From positions 30,222,238 through 30,286,237 of the forward strand of contig NC_090447.1 in the NCBI RefSeq assembly GCF_031143425.1: a DNA stretch of 64,000 nt, given 5' to 3'. The notes under the pieces were generated by a model. The model was not told where the DNA came from. It was given only the letters and a program-made list of their open reading frames with translations, and did no database searches. The first letter of the stretch is position 1; every line of letters begins with the position of its first letter. The translations under genes and the position numbers were made by a program. Shown one piece after another: positions 31,341-42,593 of the stretch. Origin of the DNA: Pleurodeles waltl (lineage: Eukaryota; Chordata; Amphibia; Caudata; Salamandridae).

Positions 31341-33654
31341 CTGGAACAGGGGTAATAGCAGCTCTTCCCTTTGGGGATGATTCGATTATACAGTCATTAC
31401 GGATGATGGATGAATGAGCTCACCTCATTTTATCTGTCGCACACATGTGCTGCACCATTTCCTCATCCTCATGAGTGATCATGCTCCTACAAGAGGTCAG
31501 CAATCCTTTTCTCCCTTCTAGAGGTAAGAGGCTATTAGGGGACAACAAAACTTTTCAAAAAACTACAATCGACCTTTTCCACTACAGTATGATCAATGTG
31601 GCCACACAGGAAACACCAACTCGGGAATAAAGTTCAATGGGCTTTAATATAAACTGATGCACAGGTTAATGTAGACTATCCTCAAAAACAAACTATATAA
31701 TATCACCAAAGGATGACTGAAACGCTGTCCATGTCTAAATCTTACAATCATTACGCAGACTGAACATTCGATGCAGGTGATACACAATAACAACAGAAGT
31801 ACTTGGTGACGGCTGAGTAAGCGCGCGTCACCACTCAACATTGAAACAATATCGAACACAATAAGCTAGTTGCAAAGTTGGGAAATCCCTACAAAGAATT
31901 TCAATAGCTGATATTTACCCAGCAAGCCAAATTTAGTGAACAAAAAGCAAAATAGGGCAAAACTATTTTTGAAGAATGACATCTGGGCCAACCTTAAACA
32001 AACTAGGATTGGCAAAAGCAAACAAAAAGAGGCAATGTCAGCATCAGAAGCTCAATTAAGAGTCTTCACCAAGGGTCAGAAAATCCAAAGTCTAAGCTTT
32101 AGCATTTGGTTGGTTTCAAAATCAAGCAATTGGCATTCAATTCTGTACCTAAAACAATCCTTGGGGATTGTTAGTCCGTGCAGTGACCACCAGCCATAGA
32201 GACCAAAGGACAAAGGGATTAAGAAAAGCCTTTGGTTATCAAGATTAGGGAAAAATGGCAAAGTGTCCATGGCCTGGCGCAATAGCTTGAAGATTCAAGC
32301 TGGGCAAAAAGTAAAAACAAGTCCAAGTCCAAGTCCAAGTCCAAGTCCAAAGTACGGCATTAAAGTCGGGATAGGAAGTGCGTTCAGCAACACCGGAGAA
32401 AGAATGCTAAAAAGGCTTGAGCAAGAGCGCTTCCAGGATCCGGGAAGACTGCGCACCAGGCCATCCAGGAACGAGAAGTTAAAGGCCAATTGAATGTTCT
32501 GATTCATTGAAAGTTCTCGATTTTTGGATTGAACGATTCCATTATCCAATCAAAGGACATCACATGTTGGATTTCTGATACTTTGCAAAAGTCTCCCAAC
32601 ACCATCATGGGAATGAAGTGCGTTCCTTCTCTCCAGAATATCGTTTGCAGCAATTTATACTGTAGTGTTCTTTATCAAGGACAGTGTTCTAGTCTCACGG
32701 GCAATTACAATAAAACGGTTTTAATGCAGTGGAAATTTAATGATGGGAAAGGAAATACACGGTAGGTAACTATCATCTTGGATGAATAATCCTGAAAGAA
32801 ATGTCACCTTAGCAAGTTGAAGAGAGCATCTTCTCACAGGCATTGCACAATCATGGGCCTAATGAACTACTGTGGCTAAGTTATGCATTAAATCAAATGT
32901 GCTATTTTAATAATTCAATAACTTCATTTAGCACCTTAATTCATTAAACGTTGTCATTTATGGGGCATAACAAAAAGCATCTAAAAAGAAATGTGTACTT
33001 CTAAATTCATAGAGGTCACTGTGGATTAGATCTGCAACTATGCGTAAACTCATACGTGACAGCAAGGGGTTAACTTCTCAATATAAAGTTAGTTCAAGGA
33101 AAATCTGTTGATTTACATGCTAAGGAAGCATAATATAGCAAAACAAGTTACTTTGCATACATTGTTCTCACTATGCCACATGGGCAAATAAACGATCACA
33201 TTTGTGCATGCACATCCTAGGTTCTCAAGTGCATCACTTTACTACTGATCTGTTGGGCATTATGCAACTGAGTATATGGTCACATTAAGGCTATGCTGTG
33301 ACGAGGGTGTGCAGTCGTTATCTCAGCTGCTTCGCACGTTTGAAGAAGGGGCATCGATCCATCGGCTTCCACTGCTGGATGTTGAACCTGGAAAATCCAC
33401 AATTTTTACATCAACAGGACAGAACGAAGATTGCAAGGAACATGGACAGATAACACATGCACACACAATCCTAGCAAGATCCTCACGAGATTTCAATGTT
33501 TTCTCACAAAACTGAAGCCTTGTTTCACACGTCTCTCATTCTGCCACAGCCTTTGGAAAAATACCTTTCCTCTTGCTTCTGGTTTCGTTCTATCCATAAA
33601 AACGTAACAGCGGCTCAAGTAGCCTTCATCCTCCCACACCCTGAGTATTTATAC
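31341..33654. other. Unassigned AT-rich sequence
   Basis: No gene or delimited transposon is recognised. Short open stretches only. A six-base microsatellite at 32,319 is listed separately. Confidence 0.5.
32319..32350 (+). repeat. (AAGTCC)n microsatellite
   Basis: AAGTCC is repeated about five times, then degrades. Confidence 0.95.
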
Positions 33655-33850
33655 TGTACCCCACCCATTTACCCTAGCACATTACATTTAATAAGCTGTA
33701 ACTTCCAAATGGAAACAGGTAACTAGTTCATATCTGGCGTCTTTGGAATTGTAATGAAAAATCCTCTCTTATGGTAAAGTCGGAACTCAAATTACAATTT
33801 TTAAAATGCCACTTTTAGAAAGTTGGCATTTTCCTCCCTTAGCCATTGAG
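33655..33850 (+). repeat. 2.3-kb interspersed repeat family, fragment D
   Basis: ACATTTAATAAGCTGTAACT through AGTTGGCATTTTCCTCCC aligns closely with 27,145-27,300 of copy B (ACATTTAATAAACTGTAATT; AGTTGGCATTTTCCTGCC). Only this segment of the family is present. Confidence 0.85.
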
Positions 33851-34541
33851 TGAAATTAAAGGGATCATGTAGTTCTCTGCCTCAAGTAATCTCACAAGGA
33901 AAGAGGTCTTTGCCCCTTTGAAGCTGTCCGTGCACTTCACCTAGTCCTTAGCAGCAACCAGTCTTTCTACCTGTAGCCTCTGCCGCATTCGCTCAAAAAT
34001 CAAATGCCCATCGAGAGTGCCACCTGCCAAAACGTATTTTATTAGCTGTCAAATCTGAGCACCTTCTCAACCTGTGAAGTGCTCTCATAAACCTACTCAT
34101 GCCTCCAACAGCTACCACAATGTGCCAGATCTAATGGGCGTAAATGCATCAAGCTCCTTCTTTGTGTGGTGTTAGGAACAATGGCCGAACTGAGCTCTCT
34201 TACAAATGTGGTTCACAAGGTTAGTTCAGGAAGGTTTCCCTTTGCTTGGTGCTGCACCATTGAATTTAACTGTGAGAGCCCTCTGAGGTGAGGGGACCCT
34301 CTCAACCAATAATATTAAAGCACAAGTGAGAATTTTCCATTTGCTCACAGTTGTGTCATTACATTTTAATGCAATGGCCATGTTAAGTTAGGGAAAACTG
34401 TCCACGAGCCAAAAGGAGTGAAGTACAAGCACTCTTTTGATGGAACAGCAAAACCTCTGTCCAATCAAATGCCGTACTTAAGAATTTTAGCATGTGGGCG
34501 GAGCCAAAGTCCTTCTCTCTGTAGTGCCCCTGAAAGCTCTT
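33851..34541. other. No recognisable feature
   Basis: Pre-insertion sequence for the LINE. It continues on the other side at 41,788. Confidence 0.5.
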
Positions 34542-34557
34542 TTTCTGTTGAACACAT
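34542..34557. repeat. Target-site duplication of the LINE (3' side)
   Basis: TTTCTGTTGAACACAT, identical to 41,772-41,787. A 16-bp perfect duplication bracketing a complete LINE is strong evidence for target-primed insertion. Confidence 0.95.
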
Positions 34558-34574
34558 TTTTGTTTTTAAATCTG

Positions 34575-34580
34575 TTTATT
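34575..34580 (-). promoter_or_regulatory. LINE polyadenylation signal
   Basis: AATAAA on the minus strand, 17 bp before the element's 3' end (which is A-rich: TTTAAAAACAAAA). This agrees with the boundary set by the TSD. Confidence 0.8.
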
Positions 34581-34747
34581 AAACATTATACATAAACATT
34601 CTTACAATGCACTATTCAGAATTTTACAGTCTGTTTGCATATATTTATAATCTAGTACGGTGCAGTTGCGTTGTTTTGTATAGGAATACAACTTAGAAAC
34701 TGTGTAACTGGTAGCTAGGGACATATCTGGGTGCCAACATGCACGTT

Positions 34748-37700
34748 TTAATTACAAGAGTGGAGATGGGCCATGCCTATTGAAGGGGATGGGGTGAAGG
34801 GGGGGGGGGCACGTCGGTTTTGTGTGTAAATAAGCTGTGGAGCTGTTGACGGAGTTAGAGGGGGCGATGTGACAACCCGCGTCCAGAGCGCAGTGAACGA
34901 GACAAGATACCGATTCCGAAGGGACATTGACTGGAGGTAGGTATCCTTAAGTGTCACCATTGTTGCACTGATATAAAATATAAGGGTGTCAGAACTAACA
35001 AATTGGAGGGCCGTGGTGGGGGTGTATGATATAGAACGGGAAGGCAGATTCGGAGTGTTGGATACTTCACGGGGGTACGTATCATCCCTGGCTTCTATGT
35101 TCACCACGAAAATGTCCCAGATTTCGGCCCCACCCTGTGTCAGGCCTTTGTGTTGTAGCTGGCGTAATGTCTGCGCCTCAGCTAGTGAACGGCTATGCAG
35201 GTCGCGGAGCCAGGCAGCGTATTGGGGAGCGTGTGGGGCTTTCCAATGCATAGCAATCAGGCGCTTAAAGACAGCGAATGCTAAATCTATAAATCTTGGT
35301 AGGTGCTTGCTATCCTTAGTTCGGTGACGTATGCTGAGCAAACAGGATTCAGGTGTGGGCGTGAGAGTCTGGCCCGCTATGTCTGCTGTGGTATCAGTGA
35401 TTTGTTGCCAGGCCGTGTTGATTGGGTGGCAGCTCCAGACCATATAATAAAAGTCAGCCACTGGGGTGGCACATCTAGGGCACGCTGGATTTGTGTTCGA
35501 GTACATCTTTTGAATGCGGGCCGGTGATAAATATGAGTGGTGAATGTAATTAAATTGGGTGTACCGGAGTCTAGTATTGCGGGGCACAGTCTTGATCAGT
35601 GTGAGGACTGGGATCCAGGCTTTTTGTGATAATGGTGTCGGGAGAACAGCGTCCCACCGTGCTTTTGGGTGCCTCAGTTCCGGGCAGGCCTCAGTTAGGA
35701 GCCCTTTGTATAGTTTAGTTATGATGCTTTTTGCATCTCCTACAGTGATGATTGCAGTGAGCATATAGGATTCACATGGTTCTGCATTACCGGGGCCCCA
35801 TAGATTAATGAGTAGGCTTTTGATAGCACTATGTGTCAGGAAAGCTCCTGAGTGCATTACCCCTGCGGGCACAAGTTCTGCAAAGGTGCGCATTGTGGAG
35901 TTTGAGTAATAATCCCCCACGTTTAATGTACTTATGGCATGCATATCATGGTGTATTGAGAGTGCATGGATTCCCGGTAGTTGGGACAGTGGCAATAAGG
36001 GGGAATAAAGAGGTGTGGTGGTCTTGCCTTGGACGTATCTGCGCCAGCAAAATCTCCCTGTTTCAAGTAGAATGGACTTTAACGGCGGGCGATGGGAGCC
36101 AGACAGCAGTGAAGTTAAGATCGTTTGTGGCGCAGTGTATGCACGCAGCCCTATGCTTTCTGTGGGTGGAGGTACCCTAAGCCATGTGGTGAGCCAGAGC
36201 AGCTGAGCTGCCGCGTAATATAATTCGAAGTTTGGTAAGCCCAGTCCACTTGCCTCCTGTGGGTATTGCGTTATTGATAGTGCTACTCTGCGCCTGTCCT
36301 TGCCCCAGAGCAGGTCCGTCAGTAGAGAGTGCAGCTTGTGGAAGAATGCACGTGGCAGGGGCAATGGGAGGGCAGTAAAGTAGTATAGGAACCAAGGTAG
36401 AATGAGCATTTTGGCTATGGCTACCCGGCCCATGGGGGACAGCGGGAGAGTTAGCACCAAAACGAGAGCGAGCTTCGGGTGGATCTCAGTGCTCTGTCGG
36501 GGTTGCCCTCTTTTAGGTCAGCAATGGAGTGGTGAATTTGTATGCCTAAGTATTTGAAAGTAGTAAGCGACCATAGTAGTTGATATTGGGGCAATGTCAA
36601 GTGAGAGTTGCTCGTCACTGGAGTGAGTGGGAAGATGCTTGATTTTGCCCAGTTTATGCGCAAACCGGAGGCTAGTGCGAATGTGTCCAGCAGTGACATT
36701 ACTCCTGCCATGGAAGTGGAATGGTTACGCAGGTATATTAGGGCGTCGTCAGCATATAGGGAAATAATGTGATATGTATTAAATTCTAAAATGTCCCATG
36801 TGCGGGCGTTGCTTCGTAGTTTGATCGCTAGTGGTTCCATGGCTATTGCAAATGGTAGGGGGGATAATGGACAGCCTTGTCGAGTGCCTCTACCTATGGG
36901 GAATGCTTCAGATATAACCTGACCCGTCTTAACACGAGCTGTAGGTTTAGAATATAGTGTTTTAATCCAGCTGATGAAGCCGTGCCCGAAACCAATAGCT
37001 TTTAACGTGCAAATGAGGAAGTCCCAGCTTAATGTGTCAAACGCTTTTTCTATGTCTAGGGAGAGGGCCGCTGCTTCTGTCTCTGTAACGTGATGCATTA
37101 TATGAATTAGTCTTCTAATGTTTAAAAAGGTGCTCCTGCCCGGAATAAATCCCGATTGATCGGAATGTATTACGTTTGGTAGGGAGGGAAGTATTCTAAT
37201 GCCAGGATTTTCCCTAATAGCTTACAATCTGAATTTAACAGGGAGAGCGGTCTGTATGATTTCACGTCTAGGGGATCGCGCCCTGGTTTTGGAAGCACGA
37301 CTATCAGGGCTTCGCGCATAGTCAGGGAGTTGTATATTATTGCGTGCTTCATTGAATACCTCCAGGAGTGGCTGTAAAAGGCGAGCAGCATGGGAGCTAA
37401 AATACTCTATTGGAAGGCCATCTGATCCAAGGGTTTTGTTGCGACCCATTTGTGACAGGGCTAGACGTATCTCTTCGATAGTGATGGGGCCGTCTATAGT
37501 ATCTGTGTTGTCAATGATTTGTTGATTTTGGGGAACCACTGAGAGTATTTCAGCTAATTGCTGCTCAGTTGGGGGGGGGGGAGGTGTGTATAAAGCTTGA
37601 TAATATGTAAAGAAAGCCTCATTAATTTTAACCTGAGTGTTGATAATGTTACCTGAGTTCAAGCGAATCGCGCCTATGGTCGAGAATTGTGTTGGTTGGC

Positions 37701-38856
37701 GAATCAGCCATGCTAATAGTCTGCCCGATCTATCTCCCTCGGCATGCTGTTTCGTCATGTAGTGTCTGTAATCATGTTTGCTTAATCTAGAGTCTGCCTC
37801 CCTGTAGTCTGTTCTAAGCGAGTTTAGTGCTGCTAATGCAGATTCACTTCGGGAGGCTTCTATCTCGGCTTTGCGGAGTTTAATCTCTAGTGTCTCGAGA
37901 TCCTTAGTGAGTGTCTTTCTAACCCCCACTGTGGCTGCAAGGCAATGTCCGCGTATTACCGATTTGTGGGCGTCCCATTCAGTAGCATGGGATGATGTTG
38001 TGTGTTTATTCAGGGAGAAATAGTCAGCCAGGCACTTGGATAACTCGCGTGAAAGGGAGGGTTTGTAAGGGCTTCTGTCTGTAGCCGCCATGTTGGTATG
38101 CGAGTGTGGGTGCGGCCCCAATCCAGAGTTGTATGAAGCGGGTTATGGTCAGAGATAGAGCGGGCTAGGTACTCGGATGCCCTTACTTTTGGGGTTATGG
38201 GCGCAGATGTAAGGAGCATGTCTATTCTAGTATGTAGTTTGTGGACAGGGGAATAGAAGGAGTATTCGCGGTGTGTAGGATGTCTCAGTCTCCAAACGTC
38301 TCTTAGTCCGTTATTGGAGACCCACTTTGTCAGGTCTAGAAATGTACGGTTGGCCGGAGCAGTGTCTATGGGAAATGAGCGGTCCATGTGAGTGTCGAGG
38401 ACACAGTTAAAGTCCCCCCCATATGCTGTCCGCCCTGGGGTCGCTAAGGATGCCAGTTGTGAGTGTGCTCAGAAAGTCACGTTGATTTGTGTTCAGGGCG
38501 TATAGTGCTGTCAGTGCTAAGGGGAAACCATCTAGGATGCCTTCCAATATCACGTATCTACCGTTTGGGTCGCATTGTGTACGAGACATGGCGAATGGTA
38601 CCCCTGGGGTGATCCAGACAGCCACCCCACGAGCAAATGTTGAGGAAGTGGAACCGTAAAGTTGCCTTCTCCATTTTGAGCGTGTGCTTTCCAATGTGGA
38701 TTGGGATAGGTGTGTCTCTTGCAGTAGAGCTATATGTATCTGGTGTCTCCTGAGAAACGTGTAAATTTGATGCCTCTTACGCCATGCTCCCATGCCTCTT
38801 ACATTCCATGTGAGTATCTTGTATTTTGGGGTATATTGTTGAGTTTGAGAGGTCAT
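34748..38856 (-). pseudogene. LINE ORF2: endonuclease-reverse transcriptase, several frameshifts
   Basis: About 1,370 codons spread over three frames. APE-type endonuclease motifs are ILTWNVRGM (about residue 14), LLQETHLS (about 44) and SDHNPL. The GGDFN block is broken by a slip in a run of seven G (minus strand, about 38,414). RT blocks are YRPLSLLNSDCKLLGKILA, DQSGFIPGR, LDIEKAFDTLSWDFL, GTRQGCPLSPL and an intact catalytic YADDALIYL. Frame changes occur near 38,400, 38,100, 37,310, 37,190 and 36,465. The last 570 codons (36,460-34,748) are open without a break and include the C-terminal cysteine motif CPRCATPVADFYYMVWSC, in which the usual His is Tyr. The intact product would nick DNA and reverse-transcribe the element RNA. 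Confidence 0.93.
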
Positions 38857-39374
38857 GGGGGGTTTATGAGTTTAACTAGGCAAAGGTGATATGTGTCGCC
38901 TTTCCCTCTTGTAGTGTAGACGTGCCCGCTCCCCTCCGAAGTTAGCCAGTTTGCACCCCTGTTGTTGATGTACTTGGGTCTGTTGGTGTGACAGGCATAG
39001 CATGGTTTGATGTAAGCGTGGTCCCAGTTAAGCAGCAGGGAAAAAAGCCCATGTATGAAAAAACAAACAGTAACTGTATATAACATCCACTGAGGTTGTG
39101 GCATAACAAGAGAAATTCTGGCGATTGCCAGCATGAAGGAACAGTCCATATGGAGCGGGGGTGCTGGCGAGCGTAGATTCTGAGTCATTAGGTTGCCCAG
39201 CCCGTGTTGCTCTTGGTATTAAGTCCGTCACCCAGGACCATGATTGCTTAGAGTACAGAGTTAAGGGGTTCCTGGCTCTGCCCCCCCGGCCTCCGCCAGC
39301 TGCTTGGATCAGGCCGTATCATATCATGATGAGCATGGCACTAACTGTACGCTCAGATGGTACATGGCTTTCTA

Positions 39375-40497
39375 TCAAATGTCATCTGCCATGCCCGGAG
39401 TGAGAGTAGGGCCTCGATCAGAGTCCGCCGAATCCGAGTTTACTTCCTGGTCTGGGTCACCCTCAGTTTGAATGGATAGGGTTGTTGGTGAGGTGTTTAC
39501 AAAGTGAGACGTTGCCTGTAGGAGAAGAGAGCGTACCGTACGAGACTGTTCGAGTGTAGGTTTGCCACTGTGTTTTTTACGTTGCCTGCATTTTGTTTTG
39601 GGGGGGGACCATTTTTCCAAAGAGTTATTAGCGTCCAAAGGGTCGGCCAGGCCCTTAGCGTGTAGCCAAGTCCAAGCATCTTCCGGTGTGGTGAAGAAGA
39701 GTGTACGTGAATCGTCTTGCACACGAAGTTTGGCTGGAAACAGCAGTGCGTATTTGATGTTGTGTTCACGGAGGCGTTCCTTGACCCGGTAGAAGGAACT
39801 GCGTTTCTTTTGCACTTCCGCTGTGAAGTCTGGATAAGCTGTGATCATTGCATTGTCAAATCATACAGGACCTGATTTGCGGAATAATTGTAGAATAAGG
39901 TCTCTGTTGCGATAGTTCAGGAGTCTTGCTATTAGTGGTCGCGGCTGGGTACCCGGAGGGGGGGTTCTGCCCGGGACTCTGTGAGCATGTTCGATTGAAA
40001 AGTATTTTGATATGTTGTCCTTGAGAATTGTATCAGCGAGCCATTGTTCTACAAAGAGTTCAGTACAAGGGCCTTCAGCACGCTCAGGAAACCCCACTAG
40101 TCGGATTGTTACGCCGTGACCAGCCCTCTGCGTCCTCAGCTCTACTTTTTAAGTCTACGACTTCGGCTGTTAGATGAGACATCTGCTCTTGGAGGTTCTT
40201 CACATTTAGGGGGAGAGACACATTATCTTTCTCCAATTCCTTAACCCTGTCAGCCAGCGCATGTTGGTCTGCACGCAGTAAGTTTACATCTTCTGCAACT
40301 GAACCTATTTTGGCCTCCAGGGTGGACTTGGTGTCAAGGATAGCTTGCAAGATCTTTTCGAACTGTGTAGTATGTGTTTGCAGCGTAAGTTCCAGTTTCT
40401 GTAGAGCCAGTTGCGTGGCGGATTGGGCCTCGGAGGAGGCGGGGGCGGTGGGATCAATACTACCCGAGGGTGCCCGTGGAGTTTTCTGTTTACCCAT
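39375..40497 (-). pseudogene. LINE ORF1: RNA-binding protein, one frameshift and one stop
   Basis: Starts at Met 40,497. Residues 1-30 are Pro/Ser-rich. Residues ~30-125 form long heptads (for example LQKLELTLQTHTTQFEKIL), a coiled coil that would trimerise the protein. WSRRNN then leads into the RRM, whose RLVGFPE block lies in another frame after a shift near 40,100 that is consistent with loss of 2 bp. The RRM (HRVPGR, PRPLIARLLNYRNRD) is followed by a TGA at 39,861-39,863, and the C-terminal domain (ITAYPDFTAEVQKKRSSF, LLFPAKLRV, FFTTPEDAWTWL) stays open to 39,375. The layout matches L1-type ORF1p, a nucleic-acid chaperone that coats the LINE RNA. The stop could be a decayed Arg codon. 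Confidence 0.9.
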
Positions 40498-41771
40498 TTG
40501 GTGTCTGCAGCACTAAGTGGACACTAGTGGAGTAAGTACGAATATGGGATTGATGGCTTGCAGGGGGTGGTATTTACCTCACTGTCCTTCCGGTGTTAGG
40601 CGTGGATATTAGTGACAGTGACGTTTGCAGTTTGGGTCTCGGTGTATGGCGTTGTTTTTTAGTGCTGTGTTCGGGTCCCGCCTTATTTCCTGGCCGCCAT
40701 TTGATGCCAGATATGTCTTGTGTCCGTTACTGAGTCACTCAACAGCGACAAACTCAATACCTGGAAGATCGCGTGGCCAAGGAGTGAGGAGAGCTCTGTG
40801 CAGTTAGAGCATCGGGTGTATTACGATAATGCTCCAGTGTGCCGTGAGTGCCGTGGGTCGTCTGAACGGTAGTGGGTCAGCAATGGACAAGTTAGTAAGG
40901 GCCCGGGGCAGCGTCAGATCTCCTCTCAGCCAATAATGCCAGGTATGGTGATTCTCCTGTCCTATCACTTTCGCTGTCCACTGCGCCTGGGTAAGCTCTG
41001 TGGGGGGGGGGGCAGCGACCTGCCCCTGCGCCGCGACCCGATCCGCGTCGCCGAAGGATGTACAGCTCCCGCAGTCCCCACCGCGAGGACGCCTCGGGAC
41101 GGGGTGTCAAAAAAAAAAAAAAAAAAAAAAGAATTATCTACTCCAGTCGGCGTGGTCACTGTGGCTGCCGTGCAGGCTGCATGTTGATTTTTGGGGGCCT
41201 CAGCACCCTTGGGTCACACCCTGCTCGGGCACAGTATTCCAGCACCATGGGGCCTCTATGTTTATCGTGGGAGCCGTCCAAGAAGGGGAGCCGGGGCCCA
41301 GCTGGCAACGAAGCGCCGCAGTGCACACCAGCGTGCGGAGCCGAGGCCCGCTTCAGGCCCAGCGCTGCATCTATTTTTCAGCCTCGGGCCGCCTCCGAGC
41401 GCTCGATCCCAGCGCGAGCTCCGGGGCACAGGCCCCACCAACGTCACGCCCGGGTTCCCTGCGGGCTCCACTACCCAAGCGCCGAGCGTCAGAGGGCCAG
41501 GGGTGGAGCTGGTCCCCGGCCCCGGGCGGCTCACTCACCGGCTGCAGACACGAGCGTCGCCCGGGCAGGCCTCCGACTTCCTCCTGGCGCAGGAGGCAGT
41601 CCCGGAGTTCCGGAGCGAGTTGCTGCTCTGGATGATGGTCCTGGGCAGCTAGGCTAAGGGCGCCTGCCGTGAGGACGGTGTCGGGCGCCGTTGACAGGAT
41701 CCTTTAACGGGCCAGGCACGGAGCTGCAGTGTAAAGCTGCTGCTCCGGTCGCCATGTTGGCCACGCCCCCC
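40498..41771 (-). promoter_or_regulatory. LINE 5' UTR with poly-T tract
   Basis: GC-rich leader, expected to hold the internal promoter of an L1-type LINE. A GGCGTGGCCAACATGGCGAC start (GCCAACATGGCG resembles a YY1-type site) sits at the very 5' end. A 22-bp A-run on the plus strand (41,109-41,130, T on the element's sense strand) interrupts it. Plus-strand open frames here (up to 211 codons) are by-products of GC-rich composition. Confidence 0.7.
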
Positions 41772-41787
41772 TTTCTGTTGAACACAT
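41772..41787. repeat. Target-site duplication of the LINE (5' side)
   Basis: TTTCTGTTGAACACAT, a perfect match to 34,542-34,557. It fixes the LINE's 5' end at 41,771 and shows that the copy is not 5'-truncated. Confidence 0.95.
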
Positions 41788-42593
41788 AAGGTCTTTAGAC
41801 AGTCACACTGTCAAACCAGACCCAATTATGAGGCTTCTGATGTTACACCTTGCATCCCTTCACCCCCTTTAAAAAAAAAGAGAAAAAAAGAAAATTTCTG
41901 CATCAATCGCTCCTAGTACCTAGACGGCATGCATGCAGCATATTGCAACACAAGGGGGCAGCAAGCAGTTTGTTTTACATCTGTAAGGTTTATCGGCCAT
42001 TGCTGGTTACTAGCTTCATTAAGCTAATAATAGCAAAATGTCCAGTAGAACCCTGCTTCCCTTTCAATTCAAGAGGACGACCATGGGTTTGGAGACTGCA
42101 AGAACTTGAGGAGTTCCTCCATTGAAGATGGAGCCTAGGGGTGTAACAGAGGCCCCTGCAGCCCCTGCAGCCCCTGCTGTGAAGGGGAGGGGGGAAAAAT
42201 CTCCAAAGGCTCCCAATCTTTCAGGGGACCCCCATTTAGCCCCAGGCCAATGACTATCAGTGAGATATGGGAGATTTGGTGGCCCCTACCACAATTTGCA
42301 GAGGGGTCCCCATCATTTTGCATTAGGCCACTGGTGGAGCCCAACCCCTTTAGAGGCTGGTCCGAAGAGTGACGCCCCTCTAGTAGCAATGGGGATGTAT
42401 TCAAACGGGAGGAAGATACAGAGAGGGTGGTTTAAGATACTGCCCATTCCTTGTGCCAGACGTGTCTGAGGCAGGCGGTGGTGCTTGGAGTGATTACGCT
42501 CAAGATGTTCAGATGTCACAAGAGAAAGACCAGTCGTGGTTGTATATAGTGCCTAAGACTTCCCAGCTTTGGTAGCTAATTAAAGATATAGGG
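41788..42593. other. Unassigned sequence with a short GC-rich tandem
   Basis: CCCCTGCAG occurs about three times in a row at 42,152-42,178, in a G/C-rich stretch typical of dispersed repeats. A poly-A-rich patch lies at 41,870-41,895. No gene is seen. Confidence 0.5.

Larger units (their letters stand above)
34558..41771 (-). mobile_element. Full-length LINE-1-like (L1/Tx1 group) retrotransposon, 7.2 kb
   Basis: The minus strand starts GGGGGGCGTGGCCAACATGG at 41,771. A ~1.27-kb GC-rich 5' UTR, ORF1 (40,497-39,375), a ~0.5-kb spacer, ORF2 (38,856-34,748), a ~190-bp 3' UTR with AATAAA, and an A-rich end follow. Perfect 16-bp TSDs flank it. Length, order and the RNA-binding ORF1 plus endonuclease-RT ORF2 are those of L1-group LINEs. 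Both ORFs are broken, so this copy cannot move by itself. Confidence 0.95.

Noticed and set aside
34986..36206. Plus-strand frames opposite the LINE
   Set aside because: Shadows of the minus-strand ORF2.
41000..41657. Plus-strand frames of 150-211 codons
   Set aside because: Antisense to the GC-rich LINE 5' UTR; three frames are open together and they cross a homopolymer.
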